From assembly GCF_048564905.1 (NCBI RefSeq), contig NC_132996.1, forward strand, positions 4,774,001 through 4,838,000: a DNA stretch of 64,000 nucleotides, in the 5' to 3' direction. A program made the position numbers and the translations under genes. This stretch comes from Vicugna pacos. Lineage: Eukaryota; Chordata; Mammalia; Artiodactyla; Camelidae. The notes below the pieces were generated by a model. That model saw nothing but the letters and a program-made list of their open reading frames with translations. It made no database searches and was not told where the DNA came from. Below are positions 23,266 to 34,130 of the stretch, one piece after another. Position 1 is the first letter of the stretch. The number at the start of each line of letters is the position of its first letter.

Positions 23266-24830
23266 GACGGCCTGGCCTCACGTAAGAGATGAACCTCTTC
23301 CATCCCCCCAGCCTAAGCTCCCTCACGCCTCTGTGATTGTCCAAGCCACCGTCTTCGCTCTTTGTAGCCCCCTTAGATGCAGGCGAGCCGATACCCTTCA
23401 GTGCCCCAGAGGCATGGGACACACCCTCATGCCTGTTCAAGTTCCCAGAGGACCGCTCACTGCATAACACCGCCATTCACCAAGGAAGGCTAATGTGCAG
23501 ATCGACCTCCGGCCGGAGATGGGAGATCAGGAGGTTAGATGAGGCAGCCCCTATCAGGAAAACACTGGGTGCTTGTTGGTTTGGCCTCCTTACTCTGTGC
23601 TAAGCCAGAGGGAGGAGCTGCTGAAATTGCTCGTTTGCCCAGATAGAACCACCTCTTGCTTTTGTGTGATCTTGGGGGACCAGTGAGTATCAAGCCTGCA
23701 TTAGCTCCCAGAGCATGGTTTATCTGGGAGCCAGTCTCTCAGGTAGCGGCTGTAACAGCTGGGGTGCGAGATGTTTGTGCAAACTCCTTCCACGGAGAAG
23801 CTGGAGGTGCGGTTTTACTGCCGGAGTGGGCCAGGGGGAGGTGGTGAGGAACACACTCACTAGTTCTTTCAGGCTCCTGGGAACATCCCAGTCAGCTTGC
23901 ACATGCAGGTTAAATATGAGCCAGAATTTCAAGCAGTAGTTGGAAAAGTACACAGTCATATTCTCTCTAGGGAGAATTTGGGCGACAGAGATGGGCATTC
24001 TGCCTGCTCCCTCTGCGCTGAGTCCAGGGGCGATGACTGTAGCGTGTGCTTGTATGCTCATTTGAAAACTGTTTAATATGGTTCTGTGGCACCTGTACCT
24101 TCAAAGCTGGGTAATTTGGTAGCCCGCCCCTTGGAGGGCAGCCATAAAAGTCAAGGTGCTAGACGTGTGGACAAGCTCCTTCTAGGGAGAAGCTGGCAAC
24201 TTGGTTTACTGTTGGAGTGAGCCAGAGGGAGAAGGTGGGGAAAGAGCCCACCGATTTTGGGGGTTTCAAGCACAACCTATTTGCAAGGTGATTAGAAGCT
24301 AGACCCTCAGGCAGCAGCTGAGAAAATATACAGTCAAACCGCTTCCAGAGGAGAAAGCAGGGAGATGGGTATTTTTGTCTGTTCCCTCTGCACTGAGCCT
24401 GGGAAGGGTAGCCACAGGGAGTTTTGTGCATCCGTCTAATAGCTACTTCTTTGTCTGCTGTAGTCCTCTAGCCGGGGCTAGGTGATTCGGAGATCCACCC
24501 CTAGGGTAGCAGCCTTAAAAGCTGAGGGGCTGGATGTGTGATCCAAACGCTCCACTCCCCAGGGAGATGCTGGAAGTTGGGAGCCATCCCACCTCCGGTT
24601 GTAAGGCTCAGTACTGGGGGTGGCCTTATGGCAAGAGTGTGTCCTACTGCTTCCTACCCATTTCCGCATGGGTATTTTCTCAGCTGCCTGACGTGGAGGA
24701 GTAACTCAAGTAGTTTCTGGATTTCTCTCTGGAGGAACTGACCCACATATAGCCGTGCACTCGATGGATCTGCGGCAGGACGGAAAGTCAGGACCCTCCT
24801 ATGTCCCCTTTCGGAGCAGTCCCCTTCTGA
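23266..24830 (+). repeat. Degenerate tandem repeat, units about 370-400 bp, embedded in L1 material
   Basis: Three diverged units start near 23,741, 24,137 and 24,506. Each opens with a 'GGTAGC(A/G)GC...AAAAG/ACAG' motif and carries GGAGAAGCTGG or GGAGATGCTGG about 55-70 bases in. The first two also share a GAGTG(G/A)GCCAG block and a CTGTTCCCTCTGC or CTGCTCCCTCTGC block. The region is more GC-rich than the L1 ORF2 pieces on either side and may be the 5' UTR of an old L1, whose promoters are often tandem. Confidence 0.5.
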
Positions 24831-25400
24831 CTGACTTCTAATATTCCTCGTAGTTGTTTGCGTATTCTAGAAACTAGTCCTTTATTGATGATATGTCTGG
24901 CAATACAGCTCACTTTTACTTCAACTGTAATATGTTTTGGTGAACACAACTCTTCATTTTCAAACCATAGACCTAACAATATTTTACTTTATGAATTATG
25001 TTTTTTGACTCATATTTATAACCCCTTTCTTACACAGCTTAGAAAAATATTCTCCAAGGTTTCCTTCTAAAAGTTTAGAAGTATTGCCTTTTATGTTTAA
25101 ATCATTAATCAAATGAGAATTAACAACTTCGTATGTGGGTTTTCTCTTCTTGCTCCATTGATCACTTGGACAATCCTTGCATCACTCCCTCCCAATCCTA
25201 ATTGGTATACATTTATAATTCTTGATTTTTGGTGTGCCAGATTCACCCAGTGTATTCATCCTTTGGATAGTCTCAGCCCTTTGCTCTTCCATATAAAATT
25301 CTCAATCATCACATCAATGTTGTTTAAAAATCTATTGAAATGTTGATCAGAATTTCACCACAACTGTCAACTCTTCAAAATCTGACATCCTTAAGACTGA
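24831..25400 (-). mobile_element. Ancient LINE-1 ORF2 fragment
   Basis: The plus strand reads as reversed ORF2 3' coding sequence: CTAGAAACTAGTCCTTTATT, CAAGGTTTCCTTCTAAAAGT and ATCACTTGGACAATCCTTGC. Very divergent; 5' and 3' limits are approximate. Confidence 0.55.
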
Positions 25401-25539
25401 ATCTGCTTGTTCATGAATGTGAAACAGCTTTAAATTTATTATGTATTGTTTATTATTTCTCTTTGAACTTTTATGATTTTCTGTCTGGAGGCATTGCACA
25501 TCTTCCATTTAGTCTTTGATTTGTTAGTTTTGTTGTTGG
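25401..25539. other. Unassigned sequence
   Basis: AT-rich spacer between L1 and LTR fragments. Confidence 0.35.
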
Positions 25540-25745
25540 TGTAAATAGAATCGTTTTGGGAGTTCTTAAGACCCTCCTCGTGCTTGACGGTTCACGAGGA
25601 AGACCTAAAACACTCGGAAGCTGTTGCACTTGTGGTGATGGTGTATTACAGCAAAGGACACAGGTCAATCCCAGCAGAGAAAGCGCACCCGAGGAAAGGC
25701 CCAGGACAAAGCAGGCACAAGCTTCTAGGTTTTTCCTCCCCATAG
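25540..25745 (-). mobile_element. ERV3/ERVL-type LTR fragment, fossil
   Basis: On the minus strand this reads like the R/U5 side of a mammalian ERV3-class LTR, with the phrase AGAAGCTTGTGCCTGCTTTG and a 'ctttgctgtaat' element. It is a partial, broken, old relic. Family level is uncertain. Confidence 0.4.
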
Positions 25746-25855
25746 AAAATATCCAAACTGAGTCACAAAGGAAAAAACTGCAGTACTGAAAAAGGACAGT
25801 GAAAACACGTAACACATGTAATTGAATACCCGGAAGGAACACAGGAAGAGAAGGG
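25746..25855. other. Unassigned sequence
   Basis: Short A-rich interval. Confidence 0.35.
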
Positions 25856-26190
25856 GGAAGAAGTAATATCTGAAGCTGTAATCACCAAATATTTTCCCAA
25901 AACAAATCTAAAAAAACTAAGCCATCAAAGCAAGCTGCTCTGAACATCCTAAGCAAGATAAATACAAAATATCTGCACTTTGACTCATCATAGTAAAACT
26001 ATGAAACTTCAGAGACAAGGACCAAATCTTAAAACCATCTAGAGGACAAAAACAAAACAAAAACAGAACAAAAACAAAAAACACTGCTCTCAAAATAGCA
26101 ATGAAAATCTGAGAATTGAATTCTTCACAAAAAAATGATGGAAGTCAGAAGACACAAAGATCGTGGAGGAAGTATTCTATTCCTGGAATT
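25856..26190 (+). mobile_element. Ancient LINE-1 fragment
   Basis: Plus-strand L1M-type text: GGGGAAGAAGTAATATCTGA, CATCATAGTAAAACTATGAA, AGGACCAAATCTTAAAACCA and GATGGAAGTCAGAAGACAC. An (AAAAC)n-like tract sits at 26045-26085. Opposite in orientation to its L1 neighbours. Confidence 0.6.
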
Positions 26191-27767
26191 AATACATCTT
26201 AATCATAATGTTTTTTAATGGAAGCCTGAAATCAGTGTCTACATCTTTTGAGATTGTGGCATATATGTTCTTGAATGTTATTGACCTGCAATTTTTCACT
26301 GCTTATATGCCCTTTATCTGCCATTGCTACAAAGATTAAAAAATGTTTCTTAAAAAAAGAATTGAAGAAAGTTTCTTCTTTTTTCTATTTACTAAAAAGT
26401 GTTTCTATGCAATTTGAATTAGCTGTTTGAAAAATATTTGATAGATTTTTTCTGTACAACTGTGGCTGGGGTTCTATTTAGAGGAGTTTTTCAACTATGA
26501 GTCCCTGCCTTTAATGCTCATAAGACTATTGATCTTTTCTGTTACTCTATCTGCAGCCCACACATCTTGCATTTTATTCTCATTATCACTTGGTTCTTAG
26601 TATTTTCTATTTTCCATTTATTCTTTGATCTAGGAGATCTTTCGAAGTTTTCCTTTAAATTTTCAAATAAATGGAATTCTCTTAGTTTCCCTTTATTACT
26701 TTTAGCTAAATTAATTTTCTTATAGTCAGAGAGTGCAGTATTTGTTACTCATTGAAATATTCTTAAAAGTTTTTTGGCTTAGTATGTGATAAACTTCAGC
26801 AAATGTTTCTTGTGTGCCAGAAAGAATTATCCAATAACTAGATAAAACGTTCTTTATATGTTCATTAAATTACTTATGGTCCTTGTGTTTTTCACACTTT
26901 CTATAGCACTGCTGAGTTTTGATCTGCTTCCCGTATTGATAACTGTGATAGATAGGTTAAAATTCCTTACTACGATAGTGGATTTACCAAATTTTCATTG
27001 TAGCCTACCAAGCGTCACCTTACATATTTTGGAAAAAAAAATTAGGTGAAATTATTTTATCTTCCTGGAAAACTGCACTTTTTATCAATATGTGCTCACT
27101 CTTTTTTTTTTCCTAGTAATTATTTTTGCCTTTAAGTCTGTGACCAGCCAGACCAACTTGATTTATTTTAATATTTTTGTGGTGTATCTTTTTTGATCCT
27201 TTCAACTTTTCCGTGTTCTGATTTTGATGTGCCTTTTAGAAAGAGCACCGTGAGACGTTGCGTATTTTTGCCCAGCTGGTCTGACAAGTTTTGTCTTTCA
27301 CCTAGATGGTTATTCTGTTTTATTTCTCGTAGTTATTTGAATTCGTCGACGTCCTCTTATTTGAACCCATTAAACTACTTTTTCTAATTGTAACATTCTT
27401 CTTCCTTTCTTGCTTCTTTTGGATTTATTGAGCTGTTTTTTTGCTCCCCCTACCCCAGTTCCTTACAATTTGAATATTCAACACTCTATTTCTCTCCCTT
27501 TTTTTAATCCTGAAATATCTTGGTGCTCATTTAACTTTATAAGATCTCAAGTTAATCAATATTGTTATCCTCTTTCAGAAAACCAAAAAGGCTTTGGTTG
27601 CTTTAATTCCTGTCATCCTCCTTCCACCTTATGGATAACAGATAATGACTGCTATCCAATATTTTGGTTATGTTTTAGTTTTTCTCTGTAAAGCAAAAAT
27701 TGCTTTTATACAATTCATATTTGTTTTGATTTACCCCAGACTTCTATTTTTAAGCCCTGTATTTCTT
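26191..27767 (-). mobile_element. Ancient LINE-1 (L1M/HAL1-like) fragment
   Basis: A long, decayed reverse-complement L1: TTTATTCTTTGATCTAGGAG, TAGTCAGAGAGTGCAGTATT, GATAGATAGGTTAAAATTCC, TTGATCCTTTCAACTTTTCC and TTGCTTCTTTTGGATTTATT appear in the order expected of an L1M interior read backwards. T- and TC-rich throughout. Confidence 0.6.
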
Positions 27768-28050
27768 CTTTTTTTTTAAATTGAGGTATAGTCAGTTTAC
27801 AATGCTGTGTCAATTTCTGGTGTACAGCACAATGCTTCAGTCATACATGAACATACATATATTTAGTTTCATATTCTTTTTCACCATAAGTCACTATAAG
27901 ATACTTAATATAATTCCCTGTGCTGTACAGTATAAACTTGTTTATCTATTTTACATATATCAGTCAGTATCTGCAAATCTCAAACTCCCAATTTATCCCT
28001 TCCCATCCCCTTCCCTACTAGTAACCATAAATTTATTTTCTGTCTCTATG
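27768..28050 (-). mobile_element. LINE-1 3' UTR, camelid type, 5'-truncated
   Basis: A T-run at 27769-27777 is followed by TTGAGGTATAGTCAGTTTAC, CTGGTGTACAGCACAATGCT, TTCCCTGTGCTGTACAG and ATCTGCAAATCTCAAACTCC. Much better preserved than the L1 around it, so it is a later insertion into that old L1 ground. Confidence 0.85.
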
Positions 28051-28995
28051 TTCCTTCTTTTATTTCAGACCTTTCTTGTGTGTTCTCTTCCCCAGTCACC
28101 CAGAGGTGCCCATCTGTACAAATCACACTATCTTCCTTTAAATTTCAGTGGACCGATGAACTCTTCGAAAGTTGATATATGTTTAAGAGCTCTTGATGTA
28201 ACTAAAAATTATCCTTAATAATATACTTTTTGGTGTCTTAAATGTAATTAAAAGATTTTTATTTGTCTGCAAAGCTTGTTATTTGCAGAAATAGACAATG
28301 AAAAATTCCATGGCTAGATAGCACTAGTCCCTTGAAAGGAGATTATCTACTGGGAAGACCCACCAAAGAAACACCGAGCCCCGCCACAGGGTTGGGAGAC
28401 TCCCAGATGATTTTTCTGCACTGCCGAGAGCTGTCCTTCTCCATCCCTGCTGTTTGCTGTTGGCAGCACTTGAATATCACCGTGGGACAAAGTAATGGTT
28501 TCTGAGATCTAACTATACGATTTAAACAGAACCTTGTGGATCTAAACTTGTGGGACCAGGAAAGTAGCCTCTAGCAATAGGCAGACTCTTGTTTTCGCTT
28601 ATTAAGTCATTCATCCTATCCTGCATCTTTCTAGGATGCTGGGGCTCATGGCCCTTGCCAGCTCTTGATCAGCTGAGGTTACAAGTATTGGTACTGGATA
28701 AACATTAATGGGCAACAGGACAGTTGAGTATTCTGCAAAAACAATCAAATCCGCCATCCAAATAGCTGGTCATAGTTTTCTAAGGCAAGGAACAGTCTTG
28801 CAACTGATTTTATGATTGAGGAAAACAGCAGAATGAATGTGAAAAAGGAAGAAACTCCAAAAAAAAAAAAAAGAATGCAAGATATTGATGTTGTATAGGA
28901 GGGCCAAAAAGGATGTTTATGTATTGATTTATTATAGTCAAGTCAGTAAAGTGCTGACCTGAAATCAAGACTGATTCCATTAGCAGATCTGGTGA
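28051..28995. other. Unassigned sequence
   Basis: Contains an A-run at 28858-28872. No exon or repeat recognised. Confidence 0.4.
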
Positions 28996-29250
28996 GAGCG
29001 GTGTGATGTTACTGAAAAAGCAATGGGCTTAAGAATCAAATGAGCCCAGGTTTAAATGCTGGCTCCAGTATTTGCTGGCTTTGTAATCACTCATCATTGC
29101 TTTAGCCTCTCTCAGTCTTACCTTCCAATTTGTAAAATGAGGACAGATGTATCCACCATGGCAGTGTTGTGAGGATTAACTATGATGAAAGTAAAGGACT
29201 TTCAACGCCTACCCAATGAAAGCCCCTCAGTAAAAGCTAGCAGCTATCGT
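28996..29250 (+). mobile_element. MIR SINE, near full length
   Basis: Landmarks: AAGAATCAAATGAGCCCAGG, CCAGTATTTGCTGGCTTTGT, CAATTTGTAAAATGAGGACA, GTGTTGTGAGGATTAACTAT and a 3' TCAGTAAAAGCTAGCAGCT. Plus strand. Confidence 0.85.
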
Positions 29251-29345
29251 GTGACACTAGACCCATCACTCAATCTCTCTCCCTCCATAGTTTTACCATC
29301 TATAAAATGGGAACATTAAAAAAAACTTCTCCTTTTTCTTTTCAC
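29251..29345 (+). mobile_element. Second MIR fragment in tandem
   Basis: CCCATCACTCAATCTCTCTC and TTTACCATCTATAAAATGGG repeat the MIR core immediately after the first copy, so two MIRs lie head to tail or one was partly duplicated. Confidence 0.6.
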
Positions 29346-30639
29346 AAGAAAGCTGTGAAGATATAAATGGGTTTGAGCGATTTGGTGACATTTTGGACAA
29401 TTGCATTTAACAGAGTTCTTTAAGAATATTGGCCAAAAAAAGAAAAAAGAAAAAAAATCAAGTTAGATGTTAATGAATATACTGGTCTTCTTTAAATAAT
29501 GATTTATTTCACTCAAACTCTAAAATACTACCAAATGTTTACTGTTTCTTTGCTAAGTTTTCTCATTTTTTAAATTGACATAGCATCTACATTTCTTCAT
29601 AGTATTTCCAGTCTAAGCCAGAAACTGGAAAAAGGAAACATTTAGGGGAAGAACTTTCCTATGTAATAGCTGGCTTTCTTTTACGTTTTGAAAGTCCATG
29701 TATATTTGAATGTATTGGTGAGTTACCTGCACCCATGATCTTCCTCGTTGCCTGTCAGGCTGGAGTCAATTTCCCTCTGCACAGTTGTCCATTTGTTTCT
29801 TTGTGTTTGTATTTCTTCTCAATTGAGTGTTCCGGTTTCTTCCCTTTAGCTGCTATGGCAGGCTTAGCTTCTGAGATAAAATGGAAGAGACATTACAGCC
29901 AAATAAATTCTTTCCTGAGCAAGGATTGTGTCCAAATCCCTTTTCCCTCTTCACCCCGGTGCACAAAGCTGGAAAATAAAGCACCCTCACGATCCCCATC
30001 ATCCTGCCCCTCGAGGCTGGGAAGGCAGCTGATTCTAAGCAGCCAGTTCCCAGCCTTTTTCCTCTGGGCCAGTCGCTGGCCTGTCTTCCTTCTCTGGAGA
30101 CAAAGGCACTTCTTACAGAAGGCACACTCAGCCCCAAATCATACTACCCCAAATTCTGCTTCCAAAATAGAATGAAGATTTAAAAAAGAAAAGAAAAAAG
30201 AAAAGAAAAAAAAGAACCCAAGTTGCTTTCTCTACCCTTTTTATCTTGTTCATTTTTAGAACCAATTAATGATGTCTGAAACATAACAGGCATTTAATAA
30301 ATATAGTTGAATAAATAAACAATGTACGGTAGGGGATGAAGTAACAGGTTTTCTCAACCCCAACTATAGTGGATTCTGTGCACTGGCTTGTTTGGCATCT
30401 ATTTTAACCTCATTGTTCTGTGTCTTCACAAAACGTAGAGGCTGGAAAGCTAAAAGCTACATTTCTCAGATTTCCTTGCAACTGGAGTCATAGACATAAT
30501 TTAGATTCTACCAACCCCGTACAATCATATTGAGGTGGGAGGCCCCATAAAAAGACCAGCAGGACCCCCAGGCAGGGCCACTACTCTCCTGCCAGCACCA
30601 TCCGGTTCCCTAGCCAAGCAGCTCTATCTCACTTTTTGA
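29346..30639. other. Unassigned sequence
   Basis: Purine tracts at 29438-29458 and 30181-30213. TTTAATAAATATAGTTGAAT near 30293 resembles the last bases of an L2 or MIR. The 146-codon frame at 29,735-30,175 has no recognisable domain. Confidence 0.4.
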
Positions 30640-31112
30640 CTCTGAAACGGCTTACTTCTAGGAAAGTGGAACTTACCCCTAAAATTCTGCTGGTTCCCTG
30701 AGCTCACTCCTGATTGGTTATTTCCTTCACTCCTGATTGGTCCATTTCCCTAACTTCTGATTGGTCTGTTTGTAGTATTTCATTTGCATGGAGCTCACTC
30801 CTGGTTGGTTATTTCTCTCACTCCTGACTGGTCCATTTCTACAAAGCTTGTTCCTAATTAGTCATCATTTGTTATACCTTATTTCCATATGATGTTGCAA
30901 AGTGTAAACAGGTAGCCTATAAAGGCCCGTGTAAACCTACAGACGGGGTCTAGAGCTTGGAGTGTTAACTCCTCTGGGCCCGCTGGCATAATAAACGTGA
31001 ATTCTCCAACTCTCCGAGTGCTGCTTGGTCTCTTGCCCAGATCCAGGTTGCTGTCACAGCTGAGCTGTAACACCGAGCTGTAACACTGAGCTATAACACT
31101 GAGCTGTAACAC
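30640..31112 (+). mobile_element. Class I-like ERV LTR with repeated CCAAT boxes, fossil
   Basis: LTR architecture is readable on the plus strand. The U3-like part carries ATTGG (inverted CCAAT) at 30713, 30736 and 30760, two near-copies at 30804 and 30827, and an octamer-like ATTTGCAT at 30782-30789. TATAAAG lies at 30918-30924 and AATAAA at 30990-30995, followed by a U5-like block. It ends with a 13-base sequence, TGAGCTGTAACAC, repeated four times (31061-31112). No internal region; a solo LTR. Confidence 0.65.
31061..31112 (+). repeat. 13-bp tandem repeat, four units
   Basis: Units at 31061, 31074, 31087 and 31100 read (T/C)GAGCT(G/A)TAACAC. It lies at the downstream end of the LTR. Confidence 0.9.
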
Positions 31113-32354
31113 ATTTTTTTCTGCAACAATATGAGATTTGAATTGGAAGCAGAGTTGAGTGGGAGTTATGAAACATTTGTTTCACTGATTTAAATTGTGA
31201 GAGGCAGTGTGAAACTGTGGTCAGCGGCTTCCTAATTTGATGGCTTGCTGCAGCTCAGGGGACAGCTTCCCCAACACTGGTAGGAGTTCCTGGAAGCTCG
31301 GTCTAAAGCCTGCTTCTCCAACCTTCCCAATGCTTGTGTAAGTCAGTCAATACATCATAATAAATCTATTTTTGAACAAAATATTATGCGCAAGCTAACT
31401 GTACTGGGGCATACCCACTGAAGTTTATAAACTTTTCCACCACCTTACATCCATTTTTAAACTTAATTTTATTTTTTTATTGAGTTATAATCAGTTTATT
31501 ATTTTTAATTTTTTCTTGTACAATACCTGCCCTAGTGGCTGGTCTGAAACATACTTTATTGTATTGAATTTAGAAAAATAAACAGTTGGATCTTTCCATT
31601 CATTCAGCCAATATGTGTAATCAGTATTTCCCCAGAGCTCAGTAACCTCTGGGCACAACTGTGGACACTTGGACACGAATATGTACATTTCACTATTTCT
31701 TTGCTCCAGCCTGTTTAATGTAGGATCTTACAACCCCCATTCCCACCACGTTAAAAGTTCCTCTAGTCTGTTTCTTTGTATTTGGAATCCTAGGGCTTTC
31801 CTGCTACTTGGTCATAAACAATCCTTTGAGTCCCCCCAGTATGCTAGTTTTAGTGACATCTGTCTTCCATGCCACTTGAGAATAGCACCTTTTCTGTGGC
31901 CACTGCTTCCCACGTGGCAACACTGATTCCTGCCCAGGCTGGGGTTTCCAAGGGTTTCGAAAGTAGCCAAGAACTCGAAGTGGGGTAATCCCTTTAATCA
32001 TCACACTTTCAGAGCAATGCTGCTCCAAGAATAAATGAAGGAACCCCTTTCTCCCTTAATCTGTGGCATTATGTGTAACCAAAGCAAAATGACTTAAGCC
32101 CCATGTCTCAACATAACCTCCTGAAAACAGCTCCCTTCTCTATAAAAGGCTGAAATTTATGCTTGGAGTTTGACAGTGGAGTATATACCGGCCAGTCTCT
32201 GGTGTCTTCTGCTTTCTCTTCTTCCAACCTTATGCCACAACCTTCTCCTGCAGTCAGAAGTAAAGCCCCTAAGACAAAATTAAGTATTATCTCAGACCTG
32301 TCTCTTATTCATAAACTCCAGCAGAGGACAGGCCTGAACTCCAGCTTAAATGAG
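31113..32354. other. Unassigned sequence with a 45-base L1 scrap
   Basis: 31,455-31,500 (TTTTTTATTGAGTTATAATC followed by AGTTTA) matches the very end of an L1 3' UTR on the minus strand. Nothing else is recognised. Confidence 0.4.
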
Positions 32355-32460
32355 CACTACTCATTTAAATGAGCGTCCACTTTGTGTTGGGCACTGCTGA
32401 TCCGAAGGTGAATTACACCTGGTCCTTACCCTTAAGGAATTTGTCACCTAGTGGAGTTTA
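32355..32460 (-). mobile_element. L2 LINE 3' end
   Basis: CCACTTTGTGTTGGGCACTG, CCTTACCCTTAAGGAATTTG and CACCTAGTGG are the reverse of the L2 3' end. Confidence 0.65.
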
Positions 32461-33614
32461 ATTAGAGAAGCCACCTTCAAGATGTGCTATGCTGTATATT
32501 AGATCAGGAAATCCTTATGTCCAGACTTGAGCCTGTCAAACAAAACCAAAGAAAATTAAGATTTCTTTACCCTATTATTACCTACGAAGTAAACATATCT
32601 AGCAGAGGGGGAAAAAACATTTTTGGGCACAAAGCTTGAGAAAATAGATTGAAAATAACTCTACCTTTTAATGTAAGACCATCTGAGATAACAAAGAAGA
32701 TGGTTTGTCAGGTCAGACTTTCATGAACTGGAGATTCACACAGACTCAAGCTTTGAGAAAAATTTTAAGGGTACAAGTAATCCCAAGTTCGAAGCAAAGC
32801 AGAGAGAGGCCCAGGACTGCCACTGCATGTCCCCAGGCCCTTTCTTGCTGCATGAAGATGCACTTTGGCCCGGATTACCTCAGGAGGTCGCTAAGCTGTG
32901 TATGCTGAGATGCTACTTACATAGAAAGGTGTTGTTTCAGTCATGAAACATACCCACTTTATATTCAGACAGGTATTTGGAGGTAATGACATTTTCCAAG
33001 GAATCATACCTCGTAAATCTGCTCATTCCAGATCTGTTTTCCATAAGTAATCCTAGAGAAATCTCATATATTTTGCTAACATTCTTCCTTTAGTAAAGTC
33101 TCTCCTACAAGAAACCATGATTGTTTTCCAGGAAGTCTGTCAACTGGGTTACCTTCTTTCTTTCTTAGAGGAGAGAAGGAATCCGGGCTGTGTTCCTTAT
33201 TTTCTTCTTCCCACTACACACAGGACTTCCAAATCAAGTGGCCAAAGACACACTCTGCTGACACCAGTCCATCACCCACCTCCAGGATGTAGGACAGAAA
33301 GCCACACATTAATGTAGTTGTTGTAAATACTGGGAGAGAGTTCTCAAGGGACAGTCGTGGGAGTATTGTCATATTTTCCTTCCTCTACTTCTGCAAAATG
33401 TGTGTTTTCTTTACCTCACAAATTAAGAGAGCAGAATTTCACATAATCACTTAATTCTCACATATGTTTCCTGGAGTTTAGAAATAGAAGGATTTGGAGC
33501 TCATGCTCAGAAATGTCTCAAAGTCAGAGGCTACCTACAGTTGGCCCAGAGGGAAGAAGATGATCTAGAGGGAAGGAGCTACACTTCCAAAGGGAGAAGA
33601 CAAACAGGACTTGG
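32461..33614. other. Unassigned, apparently single-copy sequence
   Basis: About 1.15 kb without recognised repeat or exon. Confidence 0.4.
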
Positions 33615-34130
33615 TTTTGAGACAGGAAGGAAGGGGGCAGGGCACAGACATTCAAGGAATGACACAGCCATTAACACCGACATGGTGGAAAATTCAACTC
33701 CCAACAGACCTTGAGGCCCAAGATGGTGGGAGATCTGACTTCCAGTAGATCTTGAGCTTCATTATACACTCGTTGTAATTATTAGCATACAAAATGGCAC
33801 TCCCACAGGTGCCATGACAGTTTCAAGTCTCTCCATAAAAGATCAAAAACTGGGTGGTGAACCAGTTCCTGGGAATCTCTGCCCCTTCCCCAAAGTAGCT
33901 GGAATAACCCTCCCACTTGTTAGCATATGAAGTTACCGAATCCATAAAAACGAACAATCCCCACACCTCGTGGTCCCTCTCCCTTCTGAGTGAGATGACC
34001 TGCATTCTGCCCATAGAGTATGTATCTCTCTAAATAAATCCACTTTTATTCAACTGTGGCTTGCTCTTGAATTCTTTCCTGTGTGAACCCAAGGACACTC
34101 AACTGAGACCTGGGACATGGCGATCCTCTC
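33615..34130 (+). mobile_element. Class I-like ERV LTR, solo, fossil (same family as 19,150)
   Basis: Shares with the LTR at 19,150 the ordered blocks GCCCAAGATGGTGGGAGATC, CACAGGTGCCATGACAGTTT, CTTGTTAGCATATGAAGTTA and a polyadenylation signal at 34031-34036. Same orientation. The two lie 14.5 kb apart with ordinary DNA and LINEs between, so they are independent solo LTRs and not the two ends of one provirus. Confidence 0.65.

Noticed and set aside
19150-34130. A full provirus flanked by two LTRs
   Set aside because: The LTRs are clearly diverged and the 14.5 kb between them is ordinary mammalian DNA with LINEs and MIRs, with no retroviral interior.
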